From Chloromonas sp. AAM2 (taxonomy: Eukaryota > Chlorophyta > Chlorophyceae > Chlamydomonadales > Chlamydomonadaceae), in contig QAXH01006427.1 in assembly GCA_004335635.1 (NCBI GenBank), forward strand, positions 1 through 57,461: 57,461 nt of DNA, written 5' to 3'. This document shows, one piece after another, positions 1-10,070 of this stretch. The translations under genes were made by a program, and so were the position numbers. Each line of letters opens with the position of its first letter. Positions within the stretch are counted from its first letter, which is position 1. Below the pieces are notes generated by a model. That model was given only the letters and a program-made list of their open reading frames with translations, was not told the DNA's origin and did no database searches.

Positions 1-247
1 TTGTACGTGTGCCTAGTGTGTTGTACGGGTGCCTAGTGTGTTGTACGGGTGCCTAGTGTGTTGGAGTGTGTGCCGCAACCATTAGACGGAACTATCAAAC
101 GGGTCTCAGGCCCACTGCAGCATGTGCATCATGACTTTCAATCTCCCCTTGCCTGGAAGGTTAGGTTGGTGTAGGACAGTGGTGTGCGGGAATCGACAGG
201 TTCAACTAACAGGGGCCGCAGGCCCCCTGTAGCAAGCTGTTGCACAC

Positions 248-278
<31 letters not shown>

Positions 279-1075
279 ATGTGCGCGCGCGTGCATGTGT
301 CTGTGTGTGTGTGTGCGTGTCATTGTCCTATTAAGTCAGCGCTATCAAGATAAAACGTTCAGATCACGCAGCAGCAGGGCCTGTTCACATGTGTATGATT
401 ACATGCAACGCCTCCCTTGCACTTCTTCCCCTTGGCTCACCCTGGATCATTGAAGTTGTCCGGTGGGAGGTGGAACGAGTTATTAGATGCACGGTACTGC
501 TCCTGCACGCATGGCACACGTGAACGGCAGGAGAGAGTGACAGAGAGGCGTGAGACAGCCAAGGGTAATCAGCAGGTGACTTTTTGATAAACGTAGTGCA
601 AAGTGCTGACTGCAATCCTGAAGGTTTGATAATGCAAAGTGTTGACTGCAATCCTGGAGGTGAGAGAAGGTATGGTGCTGCCCCAGCACACGTAGCGCAT
701 GACAGGCAGCCAGGGGACAGTCACGGGGCTGCGGTTAGGCGATGCATCAATGAATCCGACAATTCTGTCAGTTCTCGGCGTCATGCTGCTCTACGTTACT
801 AATTCAGTCCTTTTGCCATTCCTGACACCATCTTTAATTTAAGATAATGTAGTCCTGATACTGCTTGAGGGCAAAGCAAAGTAACCAACTTGCCGTAGCC
901 CAGAACCGCGTATTGCTCCTCGCTCAAAGAGAATATACATTACCTTTGAATCCAAATCAGCCTGCCAAGGTGTAGTACTAATACTGACTTGGCTTAGATT
1001 CTGGCCATCTCCAAGCAACATCTGGCAAGTTTCTGTGCAATTTCTGACCGTCCACTTCTGACCGCTCCTTAGTAG
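1..1075. other. Gene-free left edge downstream of the prolyl hydroxylase
   Basis: No convincing exon was found. Positions 1-60 hold three copies of a 20-bp tandem repeat (TTGTACGGGTGCCTAGTGTG and a variant). A TG dinucleotide run lies at about 247-274 and a shorter one at 300-320. The stretch also holds the 3' flank and probable 3' UTR of the minus-strand prolyl hydroxylase that ends at 1076. Confidence 0.5.
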
Positions 1076-4000
1076 CTACAGAGGCGTGGACGCCGTGCAG
1101 GCAGCGAGAGCATGCAGGAGACCATGCAGAGTCTTGTGCCAGTTGCCATGCACATCACCCACCGGTCTGAACGGTTTTGTGTGCACCCATATGGTCGTGG
1201 TCCATTTGGAGCCACGAATGACGGGGCAGCCCTCATGTGTGGAAGCAGGGTCGTCAGTGTGACCGTCCGGGCGAATGGACCAACTGTGATTGAGTGGGAA
1301 GGGGCACGTCATGAGGGGAAGGCCACAAAAAGTATGTTTGCCAGTTCTGCGTCAATTTACAGAAACAACACTGGAACTGGACAGTGTGTTTGGCAACCCT
1401 CGTGACAGCAGACTGGTTGTGCTAGTTCGGCCTTGGACTGGACTGTCAGTCTTGGACTGGTATTGCATTGTTCGGCACACGCTAGTGTTACTGAGCATGT
1501 TGCTCTGATGAGCATGTTGCTCTGATGAGCATGTTGCTCTGATGAGCATGTTGCGCTGATGAGCATGTTGCTCTGATGAGCATGTTGCGCTGATGAGCAT
1601 GTTGCGCTGATGAGCATGTTGCGCTGATGAGCACGTTGCGCTGGTGAGATAACTAAGCTGGAGCAGTTCGCCACCCACTCACAATAGCAGGGCATCTCCT
1701 CTGCGCGGCCGGATGCCCACGTGACCCTGAGAGGCAACAGCAGGCAGTGGAACACGTGACAACCGTTTCAACCGCTGCACAACGTTTAACAGGTAGCGCA
1801 GCCTGACGTACGCCACAGACCACACACAATCGCATCTGAAACTTCTGCCAAAGTACACCACATGGGACGTGGCGTACGTGAGGCAGACTGAATGGGCACA
1901 GCCTGTTACAAAAGCCTGGCCTGGCCACACCCACGTACCTTGGCACATTGTGAAAAATCTGATCCGTAGATTCGTTCCAGTTCTGGGTTTGCCCACACAC
2001 TGCCCGCCGGAAAGGCCGTCTCGCCGCCCTCCTCAGCGTCTGCATGGCCATGCACATGCGCGCATGGCAAATGGCACGTGGCATGTGAGGGTGTGTTGCT
2101 ATGGTGCATGGGTGCATGGGTGCATGGTGCATGGGGTTATGATACATCGGTTGAAACAGCCTCAAAGGTTCTCAGTAAAGCTGCTTCAGTAAATTCCAGG
2201 CATGAATCAAGTCATGCACCAGTGAAGTCCATGCATCAGCAAAGTGCATGCATCGCACCTGCTAGGTATATGAGCAGCGTGGCCATACGTGGGCTGTCAT
2301 TGTCCAAGGAGTCCTGGTGCGCATGATAGTACTGCCCAATGCCGTACCGCAGAACCTGCATGTCCTCCTGCGTACAACAACAGGCGGTACATGTTATATA
2401 TTCGGTTACTTGCCAATTACCATGTCGGTTTTCGGCTGTTTTTGTAAGTAACAGGCATGTAAGTAAGGTGGTGGGTCATTACATCAATCTCCTAGTGGCT
2501 TGCCGCAGCAGAAGGGCCGCACCACAAGGGTAAAGAAGGGAGAAATGGTGACAAGCTCGACAGAAACAAACGGCAAAAGCCAACACAAACAAGCACAGCA
2601 AACAAAGCAAGAACCCAGGCAAAGCTAGCACACAGCACGCCGCGAAGCCTACGAAGAAACAGCAGGGAAGCCTGCATGGACCACCACCCGGCACGCAACC
2701 AAACAGGGTGGTGAGGGTGGGAAATGAAGCAGTGCTTGCAGCACAGCGAGCACGCAGATGATTGATGTAACAACAGAATGTTGGTACATCCCAAGGTATC
2801 ACCCTTAAACCACCATGCTGATATTCGTGAGAAACTGCTGCTCGTGGTTCGTTCCTCATCACTTATTACAGCTACGCTTCTCACTCATTGCATGTAAGTA
2901 ACAGGATGAGCACTGTGTACCAACAATGCACCCGACAGTGCCTACCTGACTGTGGCCTTTCTTTCAGCAAGCATGCAAGAGTGTACAGTCATCCTCTCGT
3001 GCAGAATGGCATGAAGGCTGGTGCATATGGGCTGGGCCTCTTGCCATCTCATGCCTGTACGTACCCAAAGCCTAATAACGATACCAGGTGGGCTTGTGGT
3101 GCTGCAGCTGTGTCAAATTTCTCTGCTATTCCGCAGAAAGTAGAAACCAAGGTCGACAGGGTCAAGGATGAGCTATGTGCCAACAAGACTTGCTCACCTG
3201 ATGCACCACAGGCACACGCACAAGCTGTGCCACGCGATCCTGCACCATCCTGACCACTGGTGTCTGGTACCTACAGCCAGTGGCACAACTAGGCAGCCAG
3301 TGGAACAACTAGACAGCCTGGAACATTTAAGGCAGCCAAATGCCGATGAAACTTAAGGCTAATTGGGTCAGTAAAGCCGATCGGTGCTGCATCATTCTGA
3401 CCACTGGTGTCCGGTATCTGCGTAAAGGATAAGCAGCCATCAGAACAAGTGCAAATCCAATGCTGCCATGTCGCTGACACCTTCATGCTTTACATGGCGC
3501 TGGCCAAATGCTAGTGATACATGAATCTCAAGTCTGGCTGGTTTTGAGTAACTGTGGCCTGCTGAGTATCCAAGACGTAATAGATACTAACAGGGTCTGT
3601 GTGACAACATGTGCAGCACGTGCACTGACCTGTTCAGAAACGTGCCAAAGCTTGTCCTGTAGTTGTCTTCCACGCTTGTGCCGTTCGGCCCCACCACAGT
3701 AGACCGTTTCATGGTGGGGGCAGCTGCAACACGTGGACAGCATGTGGCAGCATGTGGAAGTGCAGCCCAACAAGTGCAGTCTGTGCTGTGTACTTGAAAT
3801 GCATGTTGTAGATGCATGTGATAACAGTAACAGTGCAGCACGTGGGAGCAGTGCATGGACAGCATGGACATCATGTGGGCAGCATGTCGGATTCATGTGG
3901 GATTCATGTGCGCAGCATGTGGCAGCATGTGGGCAGCATAACCAGCTTTGTTGTTGGAGTTGCAGCCCAACCCTGTGGAGCATGGCAAGTGGCTGCAAAA

Positions 4001-4988
4001 CCCTGCAGCTGAGAATTCCGTATGCAAAAGAGAACTCTGACAGTGCGCATGAGTTGAGTGTGAAATTCAGAAAATGTAGCTGGTGGGTAGACCGCACAGC
4101 TGAATTCCTCATCGGACCAGAAGTGGCTGTGCACTGCTTTTGATGCATGGGCTGTTCTGAGCGCGTCTGGTTCCATGGCCCACGCAGCATCACCGGTACC
4201 CATCACCCCTTGTGCTGGCTTAGCAGTCCTCCCCGGACTGAACATGCTCAAGACCAGCGTAAAACTGTCCCTGACCAGCCTTCTGGGTGGGTAGCTGACT
4301 TGCCTGTGGAAGCAATGTGCCGTGCCTCATCCTCATTGATCAGATTGTGTATGATGAAGGCCCTGGGCTTCCATGCAATGCTCTGCACCCATGTCTGCGA
4401 GTCTTCAGGCCCTTCCAACCGCGGGTGAAACGTCTCTCCTCTCCAACCAACTGCAGGCGCACATGGGAGACATGCGAGCATGCATGGCATGGACTTTGTG
4501 CATGTCATGCCGTCAGCATGCATGCATGCATATGCGTTGGAGGCATGCGTGCATGCGTGCATGGCATGCAGGCACTGGCAATGAATGCATGGAGCAATTA
4601 GCATGGTGCAATCTGGCATGTATGATAATGGCTTGAAAGCTCTACGGCTCTGAAGGCTGCACTTATATCAATGAACGTACTCAAAAGAGTTACACCATTG
4701 AGTGATTCTTGTTTGTTTTCTCCGTGTTCTCTTCTGCATGGTTTATTGCATGGTGACACGCCATGCCACCCTGCGCTGCGCTGAGCACGAAGATGTGCAT
4801 GGTCAGCCCAACACCCGACCCCATAGATAACCGTGTGATGTTTGGAGCACAGGCTTTCATCAGAAGCGAATCTTATCTCACTCACTGAATCTGTCCTCAG
4901 ACAGGATACGTCCTGACTGCACGCATGCAAGGTAGGTGCCCAGCACGACCAGCAACTGCCAGCTTCGCAGCAAACAGCACGTGCGCAT
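1076..4988 (-). CDS. Prolyl 4-hydroxylase, 8 exons
   Basis: This is a 2-oxoglutarate/Fe(II) prolyl 4-hydroxylase. Such enzymes hydroxylate proline in secretory-pathway proteins, mainly hydroxyproline-rich wall proteins in green algae. Exons in coding order are 4988-4886, 4450-4304, 3723-3630, 3249-3198, 2367-2259, 2039-1939, 1726-1683 and 1283-1076, giving 285 residues in one open frame. Exon 1 encodes a signal peptide or membrane anchor ([20 protein letters not shown]). The core starts at [14 protein letters not shown], followed by [11 protein letters not shown] and [10 protein letters not shown]. Iron ligands are H149 and D151 (YYHAHQD) and H233 (ASTHEGCPV). K243 (GSKW) is the expected 2-oxoglutarate contact. 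EEGGETAFP and RRGDALLFWS are further family blocks. Intron 2 begins with GC. The last 28 or so residues after WVHTKPFRP are poorly conserved, so the exact C-terminus is less certain. It was recognised by family motifs, not by a search. Confidence 0.88.
1493..1645. repeat. 17-bp minisatellite in the prolyl hydroxylase last intron
   Basis: Nine head-to-tail copies of a 17-bp unit (GAGCATGTTGCTCTGAT, with T/C variation at one position and a degenerate last copy) fill part of intron 7. The open reading frames across it on both strands come from the repeat and are not genes. Confidence 0.95.
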
Positions 4989-6040
4989 TGTCCAGCTGAT
5001 TAATCACCCTATCGTTCCGTCAATTCGTGAAGCACATAGCCAGCCGGTCAACCGGCAACTTTTGATTAGTAGCTGGACGGTAGCTTGCGGATGTCTTTTG
5101 GTGCAGGTTGTGCGGATGTCTTTTGGTGTGCGTTTTGTTCGTCAAGGCAAGCCGATAGATGAACGACTTTGGGCAAGATCAGCCAGGTCAAGGCCAGCAA
5201 GCCTGTGTGTAACCGCACTCTACAACAACCACTACCGCAACTCACACGAGGTATTGACTCAAACACAATCAGTCTATGAAAGTGGTGTGGCACTGGAACA
5301 GGTATGAGAAATGTGTTTCTGGCACATGGAAGGACTGGGCAGAATCGACGGAGGACATGGCACTCATACAGAAGGCCCTTGGTCAGGCTGCCGCCCTTGG
5401 TCATGCTGCCACATAAACCATATGTCTGCATCTTTCAGCTCAGATCCTCAGCTGACATGTGCATGCAACGCCCCCCAAAAAAAGAAGTTTGCCCGTTCTG
5501 GGACAATTCCTGGGACTGGCATTGCAACCGGTGTGTCTCAGCACATACACGCGTGTGTGTGTGTGTGTGTCAATCACATACTGGGAACTGGCAAACTTCT
5601 TTTTTTTGCACTTACGTCTCTCTGCACTTACATGCTTTGTCATTACGTGTGTCATCTGCATCAGTATGTGTGCTTCTGAATGGATCGCACGCCCTGCTCA
5701 TCTGCATTGCCCGTTCAGGCTGTTGTTGTTTGGAAAACCCGGAGTAACTGACTCACAGGGGCAAGTCATGCGAATCATGGGTTACACGCACACTGCTTGT
5801 CCCCACACACTGTCCCCAACCTACGTGTGCCATGTCAGCTACACGTCTGTATGTCGCCTGCACACGCTTCCATGCATGCAATCCTCCCACTGCATGCATT
5901 GACGCATGCAATGACGCATGCAATGCCCGTGTGTGCATCAGCCTAGCTGAACCTATGCGGCGAGACACCATGTTGGGGAAAAGTTCGCCTACTTGGCTTG
6001 CCGCATATGCGCCGCAATCACGGCTTCGCCGACGGGGCTT

Positions 6041-6312
6041 CCGTAACAACCTTTCAAACGTAGCAGCGGTGAGGGCCACATGTTCTGTTCTGGTTGATTG
6101 CCTGCAAGTGTTGTCCAGAGGCTTTAAGCCACGCCCTGTGGTAATGCCCATGTCATGAGCTGCTGGAAGGTCCAAACGACAATCCCCTTCTGGGCATGGG
6201 CATTACCACAGGGCGTGGCTTAGGAGGCTCTGGACAACCCACTTGCAGGCAATCAACCAGAACAGAAGGTGTGGCCCTCACCTCCGCTATGTTTAAAATG
6301 GTTGTTGCGGTA
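6041..6312. repeat. Large imperfect inverted repeat (about 115-bp arms)
   Basis: The left arm is 6041-6152 and the right arm 6195-6312, separated by about 42 nt. The arms match for most of their length, for example CACGCCCTGTGGTAATGCCC on the left against its reverse complement at about 6197-6216. The only differences are scattered substitutions and 1-3 nt indels. Transcripts would form a long hairpin. It may be a MITE-like element or a local inverted duplication. I see no clear target-site duplication. Confidence 0.85.
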
Positions 6313-7116
6313 AGGGTTGGCATTGCATTCCCTGCTTAGAGGGGACAACCGTGGAATTTGGAGGCAAGCTTGTCCCTCTCAAAAAGGTTCTGCTCTATAG
6401 CCTCAAAAGAAAGAAATCACCTGTGAGCAGAAGGTCTGTCTCTTCCAAAGCAACCGACAGTTCCTGACACAAATCTTAGAAATCTGCTGCCTGTTTCAGG
6501 CGGAACAGTGGGCTAGCTCCGAAATCACTGTACCATGGAGCCAAGTACCTTGGATGCTAGAACTGCCTCGCCACAACACAACAGGAATATCTTGATCAAC
6601 AATCCATGCTAAGCCTTGCCCAGGCGAGCCTTCCGTCTTTCTTCACATCTTAACAAAAAGCTCTGTGATTGGGAATCTCAGACATGAAGTCATGAACATG
6701 ATTGGTGCGCGTGTCCCATGCCATTGGTTTCCCATGTCATCGGGAAGCATCACCACCTATGCCGTGCCCAAGCCATGCTGATGATCCGTTTCGGAAAGGC
6801 GGAGCCTCAGAACTTGATACGCAGACGGTTGGAATTGGACGCTTTCACAGCCTTGTCAGATCAGGGCAGATGGACCTGGTACACCTGTGCAATGAATGAA
6901 TCATAGACATGCTAGACGAAGACAGAACCACTAGGTACGTATGCAGCTCCTCTTGTCAATCCTCGTGTTTGCCATAGCTCGCCCAAGCCGTAGTTACTTT
7001 TTGCCATGCACCTCCTGTTTGGCATCAACGGCACGGGAACAGCCTTCCGGTGAGGAGTTGCATGTCTGCCTTGTGATGCTGTTGAGTTGAGTGCTGGGAG
7101 ATAGCACTAGGGCATT

Positions 7117-7231
7117 GTTCAAGTTGACTTGGATGCAGTGGTGACCAACAGGTTACCTGCTCTCCTTCTCCCCTTGCCCCTGCTGAGCAGTCCTCCCTGG
7201 ACTGAGGGCCATGTAAACAGCAACAACAAGC
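7117..7231 (+). mobile_element. 3' tail of LINE-like family 1
   Basis: This ends in GGCCATGTAAACAGCAACAAC after a CCCTTGCCCCTGCTGAGCAG block. The same block recurs at 22087-22185, 33578-33638 (minus), 46411-46531 and 19690-19730 (minus), with fragments near 4214 and 45184. The similarity to the 46.4-kb copy extends about 100 bp upstream (GTGACCARYAGGTTACC). A truncated, dispersed element ending in TGTAA plus a (CAA)n tail suggests a non-LTR retrotransposon 3' end. Confidence 0.7.
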
Positions 7232-8244
7232 ACCCTGGTGGGTGGCTGACATCTGTCACTCATCAAACTCTGGGCAACGCGTAAACAAAAAATTGCAAGG
7301 GCAGTCAAGTGTCCAGCCAACACGTTTGGTCACCACCAGGGTCTTGAAACAGGATTGTTGATATCAATAACCAAGCTGTGATGAAGTCAATTGCTGTTGT
7401 AATTTGCTCATGTGGTGGGAAGAGGTGACATCAGCTTTGACTGACGCATTCCGCTATTTCTCCTCATATCCAACCCTTCACATCCAACTCAAAGGTGATG
7501 ATGTGGCTACAACCCATCTGTTGCAGCTACAACCCATCTGTTAGCACGTTTGATCATCTCGGAACCTGTGGGAAGGGAAGACTGTTGAAGCTTTGGTTTG
7601 TTGGTAATTTTCCCTGACAGCTGTCAGTACAGGCATGTACAGTGACAGTCCCTATTCCCGACCGGCCCAAGATCCGATCAGTGTTCAGGGCTGCGTTTGT
7701 AAGGGGGCTCACAACCCATGACGGCTCTCTTAACCGCCAGCATTGTCCTCTATTGCAGCGTCCATTGCCGCACACTGGGCAATGGCCTCCAGCTCCTCTA
7801 GCTCCTCAGCTCCTCAGCCTTGTTTGTAATGGGACTCCAAAGGTCCGCAAATGGGAGGCTTTGATGACTGGTTCCACAGCAATTCCACATACTGCAGGTA
7901 TAAGTACTACAGACCTCTGACTTTGCTGCTGCCTGCAACAAGCCTGACACTTGACAATTGACAGTTGGCATTGTGCGTTACATGGTGAGAGTTGCTGTTT
8001 CATCAGCATGCCCCACACAAGTCAACAAAGATTTGCCACTGAGCCCAGCTGGCCGTTCCAGATAGAATGGACGATCAGAACAGAAACGAGTACAATAAGC
8101 CAGTCTTATGTCTTAGCAACGTCCATCATTTTCAGCCCTTTACATTTATTAGGGTCAAACAAAGCATGGTGTGCACTCCCTCCTTGTAATCTCTGCAGGC
8201 TGCATTTGAAATCACTGGTGTGGTGAAAGACACCTTGAGACAAA

Positions 8245-8283
<39 letters not shown>

Positions 8284-8905
8284 TCCACTGTTTGCCCGCA
8301 CTCTCCTGTGATCCACAACATTCTCCCTCCCCCATGCCCGCACTCCGGAGCAGCGCATCTCATAGCATCAAAACGCCCCTCTGGTAACTGAGGTGATGAA
8401 TTCACAACAGGGGCAAAGTGTTATTCATTGGAATATGATCAAGCCTCTTGCAAACCAAACAGTCAAGTCGTCAAGTCAGAAGTACACCAAAACCAGGCAA
8501 AAGTAAGCTCTCTCTCTCACTCTCTCATACACGCAGTCGCTCACTCGCTCTCACTCTCTCCTCCGCTCACTCGCTCTCACTCTCTCAATCTTGCGCTCTG
8601 CTCTGGTCAACAACTCTCCCTTGATGTGCCAGGCCCAGGCCATGGCTGCTGCCAGAGTTTTGCCAGGGTCAGCTCTCTTCATGTCCTCTGCCTCTCCAAT
8701 ACAAGCATCTGTATCGCGGTCGAATCACATGAATCACATGAGATGTTTCCATTGGCCACCCGCCTCCTTGGGGAGGTAGCCAAGCCCCCCGACTGAGACA
8801 GCCGCAGCGCTTCGTTGGGCACTATACACATGTCGATAATTGCCTTGGCGCGATGGGTCTGGCTCCCATAGGTTCAGGCCCTTTCTCGAGTTGGTGGGGC
8901 TGTCT

Positions 8906-8988
8906 CTGTGGTCGTGCTTAGCTGGTCTGTGAGACCACGTACGCTGTGGTCGTGCTTAGCTGGTCTGTGAGACCACGTACGCTGTGGT
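8906..8988. repeat. 38-bp perfect tandem duplication over a stop codon
   Basis: Two identical 38-bp units (8906-8943 and 8944-8981) are followed by a 7-bp third start. The unit contains the last codons and TAA of the minus-strand membrane-protein gene, so a second in-register copy of its C-terminal sequence lies just past the real stop. Confidence 0.95.
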
Positions 8989-10038
8989 TACCAGGAGGGC
9001 CACTACCACACCCACAAGCAACGGCAAGAAGGGCACCGTGCCTGTGGACAGCAGCAACAACAACAATGCACACATCAGTTAATTTCCAGCACTTCAAAAC
9101 ACGTGGTTCACGTCAAAGGATAACGATTTGTGTGCCAATGCAAGCTGCCTCAGGTTCTAAAGGTGTTTGCATTCCAAGTCCATTCCGTACCACGAAACAA
9201 GACTGTGCACGGCAGGCAACTGCCTCTAAAAACTACGCTGAGATCAGCAAACTCACCGGTTGAGTTTGTTGGCTTGTAGTAAGTGTTCTCGACTCGCTCT
9301 TCCTCCACATACTCCTGCACATCAACATAGCCATCATCACCATCAGTACACGGCTTTTTGCTGATTACAAGTTTGCAGCTTGCGGTGCTACAGACCAACC
9401 GGGCGATCAGAAGCCGCCTACATCACCCTGTTGAGCAAAGCGTGGGCATGACGCCCCCCACCATGCACTGAAATCAAGCACAAGGATGTGGTGTGTAGGG
9501 CGCGTGGTGTGGCAAACAACGCATGCTAGGACCACCACAGTCAGTGCAGCCCGCTGACGTTTGCAAACCCTAGTTTCACCACACATGCTGCATGGTGCCA
9601 TGAAGTGGTGACATGGTGACATGCACTGCCTTGTCAGCGCGTGCTTCACCATGCACCAGCAGGCTCTTGCCCGATATGTTTCTTTTGGAGCAGTCCTACA
9701 TCAGGTCTCAACATCAACATGCCCTCCAATACATACCAGTGCATGTACTTAGACCCATGTGTTCACCTTGAAATAGTCCTTGGCAGTGCCGCGGACCTTG
9801 CGCGCCAAAGCCCTGACAGGACACGTGCAAGCAACATGCAGGACATTATCGTTTTCCGACACTTTAACGATGCGTGTCATGGTCATGCTTCAACGCTATG
9901 CCTTCACCCTTTCTTCCTTTTGCCCTAGACTGTGCACAGGCGCGCACCGACAACGCTGCTTGGACGGTCAACACTGAATCGACCAAAAAATAATTTGGAC
10001 CATTTCTCGAATACTCATGTCATCCTTGCGCAGGGGCC

Positions 10039-10070
<32 letters not shown>

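Larger units (their letters stand above)
4989..8955. other. 4-kb intergenic, repeat-rich stretch
   Basis: I found no gene here. It holds a TG run at 5552-5570. An inverted pair (5471-5487 against 5590-5606, 17 nt, AAAAAAAGAAGTTTGCC) flanks that run. Other contents are the large inverted repeat at 6041-6312, a LINE-like tail at 7117-7231, a CT microsatellite at about 8248-8279, and CTCACTCT-type tracts at 8507-8590. Positions 6330-7000 are lower in repeats and could be a decayed mobile element, but no transposase motif is readable. Confidence 0.5.

Noticed and set aside
1352..1755. Minus-strand frames with repeated [16 protein letters not shown] units
   Set aside because: They come from the 17-bp minisatellite inside the prolyl hydroxylase intron and overlap real exons in another frame.
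2479..2884. 130-codon minus-strand frames with hydrophobic Leu/Cys/Phe-rich translation
   Set aside because: They lie within prolyl hydroxylase intron 4 in pyrimidine-rich sequence. There are no domain features or flanking splice sites consistent with the gene.
3528..4193. 221-codon minus-strand frame
   Set aside because: It is in the wrong phase for prolyl hydroxylase exon 3, which it overlaps. Most of it is His/Met/Cys-rich sequence from CAGCATGTGG-like repeats in the intron.
6330..7010. Candidate transposase remnant (frame ending GRWTWYTCAMNES)
   Set aside because: Only about 60 codons are open and no catalytic motif or terminal repeats are visible. It is left as unexplained spacer.
8795..8905. 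Possible small structured RNA (GAGACAGCC...GGCTGTCTC stem)
   Set aside because: A 9-bp stem 90 nt apart is not enough. No match to U1, U2, U4, U5, SRP or RNase P consensus was seen, and it lies in a probable 3' UTR.
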